64,000 nucleotides of DNA, taken from contig NC_019954.2 in assembly GCF_000328765.2 (NCBI RefSeq), forward strand, positions 2,363,769 to 2,427,768, read 5' to 3'. Position numbers and translations under genes: made by a program. Source of the stretch: Tepidanaerobacter acetatoxydans Re1 (GTDB taxonomy: Bacteria; Bacillota; Thermosediminibacteria; Thermosediminibacterales; Tepidanaerobacteraceae). The notes below the pieces were generated by a model. The model saw nothing but the letters and a program-made list of their open reading frames with translations, was not told where the DNA came from and made no database searches. Positions 53,232-63,448 of this stretch are shown piece by piece (position 1 is the stretch's first letter; each line of letters begins with the position of its first letter).

Positions 53232-54909
53232 TGAATGAGCCCCATTCCTTAATAACTTCAGGAGATTCTCCACCATGTATAAGCGCTTTTGTTCCTATTT
53301 TTACAAGTAGTGGCGCGGGTATTGACCTACCATTTATCAATGCTTCTCCCGTTGATAAAGATGGCAATTCCTCAATATCAGATGTTGAAAACATATCTGA
53401 TGTTTTTGCAATAAACCTTTGGTCATCTGGATTTTTTAACCTCATTGTAATAATTGTATTACATTGTGATGTAACATCTGGGTCCAGTTTCGATGGCCTT
53501 TGGGATATAATTGCAAACCCTGTACCAAACTTTCTTCCTTCTGCAGCAATTTTCTTTATAATTTTTTTAGATATACTCGGTATACCTGCTGGTGCAAAAT
53601 TATGTCCCTCTTCGTAAACAAGGAAACATGGTCTTATCTGCCTTTTCTTATCTGATGCTGCTCTCATTATCTCACTGGATATCAATGCTGTAATAATTTG
53701 CTTTGCATCGTCAGATAAGCCTTGTAAATCTATAATTACAAGCCTTCCAACACTCTTTCCTCTTTCTCCAATCATTTCATAAATATCTGTAGGTTCGCCG
53801 ATAGCCCTTGTATAAAAACTCTTTGCTTCATTTATTACTCTAGTCAACTTCAGAGAAGCAACTGCTGCACTTCTATTGTTTAATGCTTTTGCTTCTCCTT
53901 CAGTCAAGTTATCCCAACTCTTTAATTCTTCTAATCCTCGCTCATCTGAGAGCAAATATGTTAAATCCTGAATATCTCTAGGAGGATTATTGTACTTTGC
54001 CTTCCAATATCTTATTGCAACATCTAATACTCTTTCTTGAGCCTCCGTTAACCCAGGAAGAATAGATGACAAATCATCCATATCAAATCTGTCAAATTGC
54101 AGAGCCAAATGATGATTCTTTGCACTATATTTATAATCAAAAGAATCAATCTGAGGAGTATATACTTTTATTCCGCCACCAGCATTGAGCATCTTTGATA
54201 AATTTTCCTGAATCTTTTGTATACTCTCCTTTTCTTTCTCATCCTCAATATAATCGAAATTGTTATTAAAGTGTATCTCTCCCTTTTCAAATGCTTTCCC
54301 GTACTCCCCATGAACATCAAATACTACTACTGTTCCATTCATTTCTGCAACAAGTCTTTCAATAATCCTGCCTACAGTGTATGATTTACCTGAACCAGTC
54401 ATAGCCAGCACTGCCATATGCTCTGTAACCAGTTTATTTACATCAAGATAAACTGGAACTATATTGCTCCCCTTATCGTATCCAATAAGATTTCCTATAT
54501 TAAGGCTAGTATTTTCATCAAATTTATAAAATTTTGATAAAAACTCATAATCAACACCATATACCTTTTCCCCTGGGTTAAGAGGTCTCCTTGGTATTTT
54601 TATCTGCCCATAATTATCTCTATACCCTACTAATTCTATGGTTCCAAATAGTGTCTCTCCTGTAATTTGCGCACCTGGTAATATTTCAAGGGATGATAAC
54701 CCCTCACCCATGTTGGAGTTATATAGAATATTGCTTCTGGATATGGAAACAATTCTTCCTAGAACATAGGTATCTCCATCTTCTTCAGTTTCTCTATGTT
54801 TAATTTTTACAAACTCACCCCTTTTAGCAGAAAAACTATTTTCAAGGGCAATCTTTAAATCATTAGGATTCCCAGTGTTACCGATAAGTTTGCCTATGTA
54901 TTTGTCCAT
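53224..54909 (-). CDS. HerA-like hexameric ATPase
   Basis: The 561-residue protein has a beta-barrel-type N-terminus (about 1-150), Walker A AMTGSGKSYTVG (residues 169-180), VFDVHGEYG, a Walker B-like FLVYEEGHNFAP and the ISQRPSKLDP sensor region. HerA/FtsK-type translocases pump DNA and pair with NurA nucleases. A NurA-like gene lies 22 bases upstream. In defence operons such pairs degrade or process foreign DNA. Confidence 0.92.
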   Translation of the reverse strand: MDKYIGKLIGNTGNPNDLKIALENSFSAKRGEFVKIKHRETEEDGDTYVLGRIVSISRSNILYNSNMGEGLSSLEILPGAQITGETLFGTIELVGYRDNYGQIKIPRRPLNPGEKVYGVDYEFLSKFYKFDENTSLNIGNLIGYDKGSNIVPVYLDVNKLVTEHMAVLAMTGSGKSYTVGRIIERLVAEMNGTVVVFDVHGEYGKAFEKGEIHFNNNFDYIEDEKEKESIQKIQENLSKMLNAGGGIKVYTPQIDSFDYKYSAKNHHLALQFDRFDMDDLSSILPGLTEAQERVLDVAIRYWKAKYNNPPRDIQDLTYLLSDERGLEELKSWDNLTEGEAKALNNRSAAVASLKLTRVINEAKSFYTRAIGEPTDIYEMIGERGKSVGRLVIIDLQGLSDDAKQIITALISSEIMRAASDKKRQIRPCFLVYEEGHNFAPAGIPSISKKIIKKIAAEGRKFGTGFAIISQRPSKLDPDVTSQCNTIITMRLKNPDDQRFIAKTSDMFSTSDIEELPSLSTGEALINGRSIPAPLLVKIGTKALIHGGESPEVIKEWGSFNE

Positions 54910-54931
54910 AAATAATACTCACCCCTTCCTT

Positions 54932-56098
54932 TTATTCTTCAAATACATCTAAGTCTTCTTTCCAAATACTTTCTAACTCCTCATTTTTAAGCATCTCTCT
55001 TGCTTGTGATTTATAGTATTGTAAGATAACATTTTTCCCGTTATTTGTTGCTTCAACTGGTTTTAAAGCATATTTTGCGTACCATAATGGTAATGGCATT
55101 GCTTTTTGCTGGTCAAATGTAATTAATGATATAATCTGTGAAGCCAATTCATCGAGCATTTCTGTTGTCCACACTTCTTTACTGCCTAAAATTTCTACAA
55201 GCATTGGAGGAGTAGTGTTTCCAGCCTTAATATGCATTCCTACCATCTCATATTTTCCAACAGATTGAGGTTCCAGCCTATTTCTCTCTTCCTCATTGAT
55301 TCTGCTAATCTCATATGCTGCTGTTCTCGTTCTCTTAACCAGAATTCCTGTTAAAAGCCTTTTTACACCAACATCCTGTAGTTTCGGTATTATGCCATTC
55401 ATATTCTTAATAATATTCCTGTCGATATCATCAACAACATATTTCACTTTGTCTTGTGTTAGAGCAAATATTACTGCACCAAATCGTTTGTTACCAACTG
55501 ACGCTATTTTAATGCCATTATCATCAAATGGATATATTTTTTCTTTATACTTAACCCAAAATTCTTCTATTGTATCAACACACTGTTTATAGACTTTTTC
55601 AAGGTCTTTTCTACCTGATATAGGTACGTCCTGTTGCTCTAACAATATTGGTACATCCACCAAAACAAGTTCGGGTTTTTCATCGTCCTCCATTAAATCT
55701 CCAAGCAATTTATATACATTAATGATATCTATAAACTTTAATTTTTTCTGGTTATCTAAATCATCTATTTCGTCTACATCTACTATACTTTCCTGCCTTG
55801 TTTTATAGATAGAACCATCATCGATGAGAACATCCTGTCGTACTGCCCCAGCAACATATAAAATTCCACCAAATGCATTAGAAGTCCTGTTAGTTGCCGA
55901 AATTCCTGAAGCATTAATGGTAAGAGGATTAATTAGTTCTATGTTTCTAATCACTCCACTTTCTTTTAACGTGGGGGCTATTTTATCTATAAACCGCATT
56001 TTTGATGACAACTTGGAAACTGTGGCCGGTAGTCCCAACTGAATATTAGCAACTATACTTTGGGATATAGGGGTACCGCTTTCTTTAAATCCATCCAT
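54932..56098 (-). CDS. NurA-like nuclease candidate
   Basis: About 388 residues from ATG 56098, with IDDGSIYKT and LVLVDVPILLEQ placed like the acidic strands of NurA nucleases, and GNKRFGAVIFAL and LVKRTRTAAYEI further on. The assignment rests on these weak motifs and on the adjacent herA. An internal overlap of 14 bases with the previous gene shows operon coupling. It may be a 5'-3' nuclease fed by HerA. Confidence 0.6.
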   Translation of the reverse strand: MDGFKESGTPISQSIVANIQLGLPATVSKLSSKMRFIDKIAPTLKESGVIRNIELINPLTINASGISATNRTSNAFGGILYVAGAVRQDVLIDDGSIYKTRQESIVDVDEIDDLDNQKKLKFIDIINVYKLLGDLMEDDEKPELVLVDVPILLEQQDVPISGRKDLEKVYKQCVDTIEEFWVKYKEKIYPFDDNGIKIASVGNKRFGAVIFALTQDKVKYVVDDIDRNIIKNMNGIIPKLQDVGVKRLLTGILVKRTRTAAYEISRINEEERNRLEPQSVGKYEMVGMHIKAGNTTPPMLVEILGSKEVWTTEMLDELASQIISLITFDQQKAMPLPLWYAKYALKPVEATNNGKNVILQYYKSQAREMLKNEELESIWKEDLDVFEE

Positions 56099-56885
56099 CT
56101 TCTTTTTCACCTCTCTTTTTTACAACCTGAATAAAAGGTTTTAACTTCTTTTCCTTCACTATGTCCATACCCTTATTCGTTAATCCATCGACATTTATAT
56201 ACTGATGAGCCACTAAATCTTTATACATTCCCATAGCAGTTTCCTCATCAACTGTGACTCCAAAGTATTTCTTAATTTTTTTAGACATTTGATTAACCAA
56301 ATCCACTTGGGCACCTAATAAAATAATTAAATAAATATGTATATCGTTTAAAGCAAAATTTTTTATCTCCACTGTAGATTCTTGTGCTGAAACGTCAACC
56401 TGAAACAAGGAATCAAATAAATTTTTTAATTTATACTCAAACTGGATTAGCCTATAGTCTAATAACGGTAGAGTAACTACCGTTATTAGACCTGTTCCTG
56501 TATTTCTTCTATAGTTAACACTAAAAATCTTTCCATCCTGCTGAAATATAATATCTTTTACTGTGGCTTCGATTTTATAATCTACTGGGATTTTATCAAA
56601 ACTGCTATCTGTTTTAGTAATTAATATATCTATTGATGAATCGAAAAAATTTTTTAAGTTCATTTCAATCCATGTAGGTATCAGTATTAACTGATTGCTG
56701 CTGTCTTTCAGCCAGATATTTAGTAAATTCAATTGTTCCTTATCTATCCTATTTAAAAGAATACCAGGTAAAACTAGAACTCCTTTTTGAAGTGCATCTA
56801 GGTTTGCTATTTGACAGTTATAGAAACCTTTAAGCATTCTATATTCTGTTCTGTTTTTATATTCATCTAATATTTGAACAAACAT
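56085..56885 (-). CDS. Hypothetical protein of the defence operon
   Basis: About 266 residues from ATG 56885, which overlaps the stop of the large ATPase gene as TGATG. A Rossmann-like N-terminal half (GVLVLPGILLNRIDKEQ, LILIPTWIEMNL) is followed by a C-terminal part resembling a winged helix (KKIKKYFGVTVDEET, HQYINVDGLTNKG). No family recognised. Tight coupling suggests it acts with the ATPase. Confidence 0.6.
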   Translation of the reverse strand: MFVQILDEYKNRTEYRMLKGFYNCQIANLDALQKGVLVLPGILLNRIDKEQLNLLNIWLKDSSNQLILIPTWIEMNLKNFFDSSIDILITKTDSSFDKIPVDYKIEATVKDIIFQQDGKIFSVNYRRNTGTGLITVVTLPLLDYRLIQFEYKLKNLFDSLFQVDVSAQESTVEIKNFALNDIHIYLIILLGAQVDLVNQMSKKIKKYFGVTVDEETAMGMYKDLVAHQYINVDGLTNKGMDIVKEKKLKPFIQVVKKRGEKEDGWI

Positions 56886-59800
56886 CACAGCACCTCAACC
56901 TTTGTCCGAATCAGTTTCACTAATTCCAGTTCCCTCTTTTCTTCAGGGTAATCATCCCATGTAATATCACCATCTTTTTCAACCACCTGTTTAAAGAAAC
57001 CAAAAGTAGTCTTTTTAATTGATGATGAATTTTTAAAGAAAGATTCTCCTTCATTGGTAAAGGCATTCATTTTATCCTGTATTGCTATCTTGGTAGCCTC
57101 ATATGTTGACTCTTCCGGATACTCCTCCATATTTATTTGGGCAGATATAGGATTCTTTCCTTGTACTTTTCGTACCTTGTCCAAAGTTTTTATAAGTAGT
57201 ATGTCATAAAATTCATTCTTTCTTGTCCTTGCCAAGTTCATAACGTTTGTTCTATAACCCTCAATGAGCCCCACATACTGCTGCATATCTTCAACACTCT
57301 TTTTAAGAAGTGCTAAAAAGTCATCAGGCTTACTCAGCATAACAGGTTCGTTATCTTCAATTTCCTGTTCAAGTCCGCCATTTACAAATAGTTCTATTTC
57401 CCTAATGCAGTTGCTTAAATTTCTTACTTCAGAGTGGTTTTTTAATTTTTCTGGGGCATCCGAGAAATAATCAACCCATCTTTTACTTTCAGGTAATTTC
57501 TTATAACAGTCTATAATTGAGGTAAAGTTCTTATAGATTGTCCTGTACTCACCTATTATCCCTTTATCATTTGCCCACTTTAACTCATTATTTTCGATGA
57601 CTTCCAAGCCACAGGCATCAAGAATATCTTCAATTCGTTTATATGCCCCACTAAAATCCCCATCCATTAACTTATATGCCAGAGTATTTATATAGGAAAC
57701 CATAGTACCTGTACCTGCTATGGTCATCTTTTGATAATCCGTAGAATTTTCCAACTCATTGCAATATTTTTGCAATATATTCGTTATTGGAGAAATAGGA
57801 AGCATGAATTCTTCATATATACAATTATTTTTAATTTCTTCTATCTTCTTCATAATGCTCTTTACGGCTGGGTCTTTCAAATTATTAATATAGTCTATAA
57901 ACAATCTTATATGCCTTACCCTAAACCATAAAGGCTTATCCTTATCATCAATTTTAATATCCTTTATGATATTTGGGTTATAGGTTTTGATGTTATTCCA
58001 TCCATCACTGTCATATACTTGATAGCAAACACCTAAAAATTCCTCAACCTTAGAAATGACCTCTCTGAAGTTTTCCATGTTCTTATCATCTTTTTCTGAT
58101 AACTTATCAGCATTAATGCTATCCTTAATTTTTTCAGCATCTTGAAGTTGCACTTTATAGTAGGGCACTTGATTCTTTTCAAGAACATCCAAATAAGGAC
58201 CGTTTATAACCTTCTTCATACTGCTAATTTCCTTTTTGCAGTCATCTTCAAGCCACTTTTTAACCACAGAATACTTTCCATTCAACTCATAGTTGGATAT
58301 TCTCTCTATAAAGCCTTCCCTAGTCTTTAACAGAAGGTTTAAACCCATCATGAACTCTATCCATTGTTCTACAATACGTTTTGGCTTTACCTCATGTATA
58401 AGGCTAAAGAAGAACTTATTACCATAGTCAGCCAAAGATTGGTTGTGGTTCCCATTAAACTTCAGTATCCTATTCATGCAAGAAGGTATATTTATACTAT
58501 ATTTGTTTTCATCCTCTTTGATGAACAATCCTGTCTCTTTATACCCTTGGCCTTCATTCATTCTTCCTATAGTAGTTGATTTTAAAACAATCTTTAACTC
58601 CGTATATTCTGCATCTGATAGTCTCACATCTTTCTTACTGCCAAGTTCCTCAAAATCAAGGTCATATATAAGCATTTTTTTAAAAGCATTAGAAAGAACT
58701 GCTAGTTGTTTTTCATCATGTTTCTTATAGATAATAGGCCTTAAAATCCAGCCTTCTTCATCTAATTTTTCAAACCATTCTCCCGCTTTTAGATTAAAAT
58801 GGTCTCTAATCTTTCGAATTCTATCCCTAAAGGTAGATGTGATAACATTTCTATTTTCCCTTATATCCAATATATCCTTATCTAAGGACATAACTTCTAA
58901 AATATCCTTTTGGAGTCTGGTTATATTAACAAATATCAAGCACTTTCCTATACCTTCATACTTTTCCTTAACAAATTTATCAGTATACTCTGTACTTATT
59001 ACCGAATCAGAAATCACAATTACAGGATGAACCCCGTCTTTTAAGAGCCTATTATCAAGCAATACTCCTTTTAGTTTTTCTTCATCCTTACCCCATATAA
59101 TATCTACTATTTTATCTCCGTGGACATCCAGATAAGGACCCCCTTCTACCTTAGTCCTGACGCATTCAACACCATTAATAGTATAAAAACTCTCTTCAGG
59201 ATAATTTATCTCTAAAGCCCTGCATGCCCCTGAAAGAACCCTTTTCACTTCTTCTTTTCTATTTTTACTTCTTTCTTTTATTAACTCTTCAATCTCTTTG
59301 TTCTTTTCCGTATCAGGAACAAATCCAAAGTCATCTTTTTCTACCCTATATCTTTTATCAAGTCGGCTTAAATAGGCAAAATTGGGACCAATATATTCTG
59401 CTTCTTTTACATCTTCTTTTTCTAATTTTTCAATTATATAACTATATATATATCTTGCTGCTTCTTCAATATCTTCTTTTGGATATAACATCCTTACCTG
59501 GTCTAAAAATGTTTCTTCTTCTTTACCTACAATGTACTCATTTTCTTTTACATTAAGAGAAAAAGTTTTCAGACTTCTAAAAAGTATACCTAGGTCAAAA
59601 CTGCTGCCAAAGTTATTGATAAAATTATCCCCCAATTCTCTTTTGTAGCCCTGTGAATTAAGGTAAACGGCCAAATCATCTTTTTCTAATTTTACACGGT
59701 AAAACTCTTTAAATAACTTCTCCCCATCTTCTGCCTTGGCATCCATCATGGCTATAATTTCTTCATCTGAATAATTGGATTTTTTCTGAGGAATTTGACC

Positions 59801-60946
59801 TAGAAGAGCATGTTTAACCGTCTGTCTAAACCTATCATCACACCTAATATAATCAAAGGCTGGTTTATCAATTAAACTTTCCTTAAAGCGATTGCTGGAG
59901 TTTAGTATATTTTCAAAGATGTGCCCTGTATCTTTCCTAATAGTATTATCCTCCATCTTTTGGTCTACGTTGTGCATGATAACATTAAACCAGCCAAAAT
60001 TACCTCCTGCTATAGTATAGGCTGCTTCCACCAACCCCTTTGGATATTCTGGTATCATACCTTTTTTGTTTAGAAAATATATAAAATCTGATATGTCTGC
60101 AAAGGAGTTCTGAAGCATTTCATACATTTCCGTCCTTCTATCTAGTGCACCTATTCCTTGGATACTTCCTCCAATGGCTGTAGAGCACAACAAAAGGAAA
60201 GAAACCTCTGGATATTTTTTTCTTGGGTCTTCATGTTTTATTGCACTGGTAATTACCTGAATTGCTTCCCCATCAACTTTGTTTACGAGTTCCTTATCTT
60301 TTTCAATTCCATACTTTGCGATTTCTCCTGCTGTTTCCATTTCATCGCAAATAATCATAAAATGCTCAATATCAAACTGTTTGACATACTCCATTCCTTT
60401 TCGGGTTAACTCATCCAGCCTTTCTTTACTTATTACCAATTCATCTGTATTTACGTTATTTAATTGCAGCAAATCTCCTAAGGTATTTCTATCAAAACCC
60501 ATAGGAATTAGGGCATCTTGGATAGATTCCATAATCTTTCCTTGGATACTTCCATCGGATTCTCTACTTAAATAAGATAAGGCTGTATAAATACCATAAG
60601 CCACCCAGTTATCCCCTAGCAAATCAGGGTGACACATTTGAGAATACCTTATGTATAACGGAAGAACCTTATCTTCGAAGTTAGGCTTAAAAATCCTTAC
60701 TTCCTTTTGTTCTCCATCTTCATTAATAATCCAGCCCTTATCCATCCCAAGAGGTTCTGAGATAAGTTCAAACCCAATTCGGGATTTACCTACACCCCAC
60801 TTTGAAATCAATGGGAATATGGTCGCCATCCCTGCATTTTTCATGGTTTTTGTAAAGCCTTTAAAAATATCATAAAACTCTTTTTGTCCAACCATTGGCT
60901 GGTTTAATGGAAAATCGCTAGTGCCAAAGGGTGCCCATATAGACAT
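56885..60946 (-). CDS. Giant P-loop ATPase of the defence operon
   Basis: About 1353 residues from ATG 60946 (MSIWAPFGTSDFPL), seven bases after AGGAGG. A Walker A-like SKWGVGKSRIG lies near residue 50, with Ser where Gly or Ala is usual, and a Walker B HFMIICDEMETAG near residue 200. The rest is mainly helical and charged, without domains I can name. Size and layout recall the large ATPases of BREX (BrxC/PglY) and MADS-type systems. It probably senses or marks invading DNA and drives the complex. Confidence 0.75.
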   Translation of the reverse strand: MSIWAPFGTSDFPLNQPMVGQKEFYDIFKGFTKTMKNAGMATIFPLISKWGVGKSRIGFELISEPLGMDKGWIINEDGEQKEVRIFKPNFEDKVLPLYIRYSQMCHPDLLGDNWVAYGIYTALSYLSRESDGSIQGKIMESIQDALIPMGFDRNTLGDLLQLNNVNTDELVISKERLDELTRKGMEYVKQFDIEHFMIICDEMETAGEIAKYGIEKDKELVNKVDGEAIQVITSAIKHEDPRKKYPEVSFLLLCSTAIGGSIQGIGALDRRTEMYEMLQNSFADISDFIYFLNKKGMIPEYPKGLVEAAYTIAGGNFGWFNVIMHNVDQKMEDNTIRKDTGHIFENILNSSNRFKESLIDKPAFDYIRCDDRFRQTVKHALLGQIPQKKSNYSDEEIIAMMDAKAEDGEKLFKEFYRVKLEKDDLAVYLNSQGYKRELGDNFINNFGSSFDLGILFRSLKTFSLNVKENEYIVGKEEETFLDQVRMLYPKEDIEEAARYIYSYIIEKLEKEDVKEAEYIGPNFAYLSRLDKRYRVEKDDFGFVPDTEKNKEIEELIKERSKNRKEEVKRVLSGACRALEINYPEESFYTINGVECVRTKVEGGPYLDVHGDKIVDIIWGKDEEKLKGVLLDNRLLKDGVHPVIVISDSVISTEYTDKFVKEKYEGIGKCLIFVNITRLQKDILEVMSLDKDILDIRENRNVITSTFRDRIRKIRDHFNLKAGEWFEKLDEEGWILRPIIYKKHDEKQLAVLSNAFKKMLIYDLDFEELGSKKDVRLSDAEYTELKIVLKSTTIGRMNEGQGYKETGLFIKEDENKYSINIPSCMNRILKFNGNHNQSLADYGNKFFFSLIHEVKPKRIVEQWIEFMMGLNLLLKTREGFIERISNYELNGKYSVVKKWLEDDCKKEISSMKKVINGPYLDVLEKNQVPYYKVQLQDAEKIKDSINADKLSEKDDKNMENFREVISKVEEFLGVCYQVYDSDGWNNIKTYNPNIIKDIKIDDKDKPLWFRVRHIRLFIDYINNLKDPAVKSIMKKIEEIKNNCIYEEFMLPISPITNILQKYCNELENSTDYQKMTIAGTGTMVSYINTLAYKLMDGDFSGAYKRIEDILDACGLEVIENNELKWANDKGIIGEYRTIYKNFTSIIDCYKKLPESKRWVDYFSDAPEKLKNHSEVRNLSNCIREIELFVNGGLEQEIEDNEPVMLSKPDDFLALLKKSVEDMQQYVGLIEGYRTNVMNLARTRKNEFYDILLIKTLDKVRKVQGKNPISAQINMEEYPEESTYEATKIAIQDKMNAFTNEGESFFKNSSSIKKTTFGFFKQVVEKDGDITWDDYPEEKRELELVKLIRTKVEVL

Positions 60947-60957
60947 ACCCATACCTC

Positions 60958-62014
60958 CTAACCTATAATTTCTAATTTTATTAATTGATAATCTCTTTTA
61001 CCTAAAAGTCCCCTGCCATGCCTTGGCTGTCCTTGCTCATGATTCTTAATCCTAAACCTTCCCTGGTTTATTCCCGTAATAAAATAATGGTCAATCCACT
61101 GTTCTTCTGTCATATTGCTTTGGCTATCGATACTAGTTTTAAGCATGGAGCCTACAATTCCTATTGGGAAAAATCCTCTTGCATCAGAATATTCTTTTAT
61201 TAATTGTTCTAATATTTCTAATTCATCTGCATTCGCCCCATTTACTAGACTTTCATATACACTTTGACCTGCGTCGTTTTTTTATTTTCTGCTTATCTAA
61301 TATGTACTTTCCATCTTCATATTCAATAATCCAGCCCAAATAATCAAATAACAGCATTGGTATTTTTAAATATGTACTCATGGAGCCTAATGAAGGATAA
61401 TCCTTGTTAATTCCTCTAAACATTATTTCTTCTGGTTCATCTATGTTAAGTTCCTTTCCCCAAAAATCCCCTAATATTTTTAAAGTGTTTTCACTCATTA
61501 AATCATTTATATTTATTTCTTCTGGTTTATTGCTAAATACATAATATTCCTTGTTGTTAAAGATTATATAAGCCTTAGCGAAGTTTTTCATATATCCTTT
61601 TTCAAAAAGAAGTTGTCCTCCATTTAACATTGCAAAAGCAATAGTTCTAACCCTTATAGAATACTTTAATAATTGACTTGCCAATACCTTTTCCCATCCC
61701 GCATTTTGTTTGTACCGCTCTACCAGTTCAATAGCACCCTCTGTAAGTTCGTATCCATATTCATTCTCTTTAATGAAATTACATCCAACGATAGTTACAG
61801 AGTCTTTTGTCTTTTCAACCCCAAATAGGCCATATACCTCATCAGCATTTACAATCCTTCCGCCCTCATCAACCTTGTAATCTAAATAGTCTCTGGCTAT
61901 ATCTTTTTTGCTGGTGCAAGGTATTTTTTCTGGTAAGGATTTTAAAATTTCCGCCCATCTTTCTATGTTAGATGGTTTTACCCAGAATCTATCAGTACCT
62001 ATTTTAATAATCAT
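60958..62014 (-). pseudogene. Defence-operon gene with a one-base homopolymer frameshift
   Basis: The first frame (ATG 62014, overlapping the upstream stop as ATGA) encodes about 245 residues (FWVKPSNIERWAEIL, YDYL-type repeats) up to ILDKQKIKK. After a T7 run (61277-61283), the coding sense moves to another frame: NDAGQSVYESLVNGANADEL, then GFFPIGIVGSML, WIDHYFITG and GRGLLGKRDYQLIKL, ending at 60958. Removing one base gives a single protein of about 350 residues that ends just before the giant ATPase gene. The family is unknown. Basic C-terminal residues suggest nucleic-acid contact. Confidence 0.65.
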
Positions 62015-63063
62015 AATGTATTCCTCAACTTTTCTATGTAATCTTTAAGGATGTTTTTAAACTTTCTGGAACGGTTTTTAATAATAATATCCTTGGAGTA
62101 TATCAGGTCTTTAAACTTTTCATTAAGGACATATTCTCCATCTTTAAAATCTATTTTTTGTTCGTCCATCATATCAAAAATCACCTTGTCTACTTCTGGA
62201 GCCTTGTCGGGAAATAAGTATATGTCATTCTCTAAACAAAACTCATATACAAAATCATTGAGCATTCCTACCCTAACCTCTCTCCCTTTTGTATTGAAAA
62301 TGTATAAGTCTAAGGCTTGTACTGCATAGTAATTGTTGTGGTCTGTAGGTCTTATGGCTAAACCTTCAAAGCCAGCCGTCTGGTATTCCAGGGCTACCAT
62401 AGTCAACAAGGTTAAAAAGGTTTTCCACGGGTAAGAAAGAACTTCTCTCACTGGTTCCTCCACTGAAAAATCCCTATATTCGTAAGGGGTAAATGTATAT
62501 TTATTTTTATCTAACTTTGCAAGAGTTATTGATGAAGTTACCTTTCTGCCTTTTGTCCATATTTCATTAGGATTCTTTCCCATGTAATCCGAATCTACAT
62601 CTTCTATATTCTCTACTAACTGCATGGTCTTAAGTTTGTTAAGTATTGAGGGATATTGTGGATAACCATTAAATATAGCCTGATAAAATCCCTTTACCTC
62701 TCCTGTTTCATCTATAGTCTCATCTTTTATCTTTAATATTGTTTCGACAAATTCAGGGATACTGTCTATAAACTCATATAGGGCTTTACTGTCCCCCCTC
62801 CGACCTATAATACATGCCTCTGCGTAAACCTTTTGCAACAGTTTATGTAATAATGGAGGATAGAAACAGAGAAGAGAGGATATAAAGTCTTCTCTGTTTA
62901 CCTTTCCACTAAATTTAATCCATTTTTTCGTAATAACCATCCTATCCTCTATAAGCCTAATAAAATTTTGGTCTATAAGGTATTGCAAATCTATATTGTT
63001 TTTTATTTCTCCATAATCGTATAGGAAGTTTAAACTTTTAACCAACTCGTTTATGTTTACCAA
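62011..63063 (-). CDS. Hypothetical protein of the defence operon
   Basis: A 350-residue protein starting at TTG 63063, eight bases after GAGGGTG. It reads as an alpha/beta protein (IEDRMVITKKWIKFSG, VEEPVREVLSYPWKTFL, LAIRPTDHNNYYAVQAL) with no motif I recognise. Its stop overlaps the next start (ATGA), and it follows the YjcQ-like gene by 32 bases. Confidence 0.65.
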   Translation of the reverse strand: MVNINELVKSLNFLYDYGEIKNNIDLQYLIDQNFIRLIEDRMVITKKWIKFSGKVNREDFISSLLCFYPPLLHKLLQKVYAEACIIGRRGDSKALYEFIDSIPEFVETILKIKDETIDETGEVKGFYQAIFNGYPQYPSILNKLKTMQLVENIEDVDSDYMGKNPNEIWTKGRKVTSSITLAKLDKNKYTFTPYEYRDFSVEEPVREVLSYPWKTFLTLLTMVALEYQTAGFEGLAIRPTDHNNYYAVQALDLYIFNTKGREVRVGMLNDFVYEFCLENDIYLFPDKAPEVDKVIFDMMDEQKIDFKDGEYVLNEKFKDLIYSKDIIIKNRSRKFKNILKDYIEKLRNTL

Positions 63064-63095
63064 TAAATATCACCCTCTTTCATCTCCATGATCAT

Positions 63096-63422
63096 TTATA
63101 TTCCTGGAATTAAGTCCTTAATTTCCTTTGCTGCTCTTAATATTTTTGCAGTGGATGAGTTTTCCGCTAAATACTCTATTCCTTTTAAGGTTATTTTCAT
63201 ATTATCTAAAAAAGCCATAATAGGTGCTCTATTATTTCCATCTCTAATAAAATTAACTCCCTTGATAAGGCCAGCATCTTGCATCATTTCTAGTATATAA
63301 TTTCTTCTTTCTTCACTTATTCCAAGTGATTCTGGACTTAAATCCGTAAAATCTGGATTGTTTTCATCGAGTGTCTCATCCAACTTTTGAAGTATTTTAT
63401 ATACTACATCTTGAGTTTTCAA
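63096..63422 (-). CDS. YjcQ-like winged-helix protein
   Basis: The 108-residue protein has the YjcQ-type pattern: VVYKILQKLDETLDENN, LGISEERRNYILEMMQDAGLI as the helix-turn-helix, and ITLKGIEYLAENSS. It starts at TTG 63422 after GGGGGA, 26 bases after the HsdS stop. YjcQ domains are found in phages and defence operons, with a likely DNA-binding role. Confidence 0.75.
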   Translation of the reverse strand: MKTQDVVYKILQKLDETLDENNPDFTDLSPESLGISEERRNYILEMMQDAGLIKGVNFIRDGNNRAPIMAFLDNMKITLKGIEYLAENSSTAKILRAAKEIKDLIPGI

Positions 63423-63448
63423 CTTATCTCCCCCTAATTTGCAACCTT

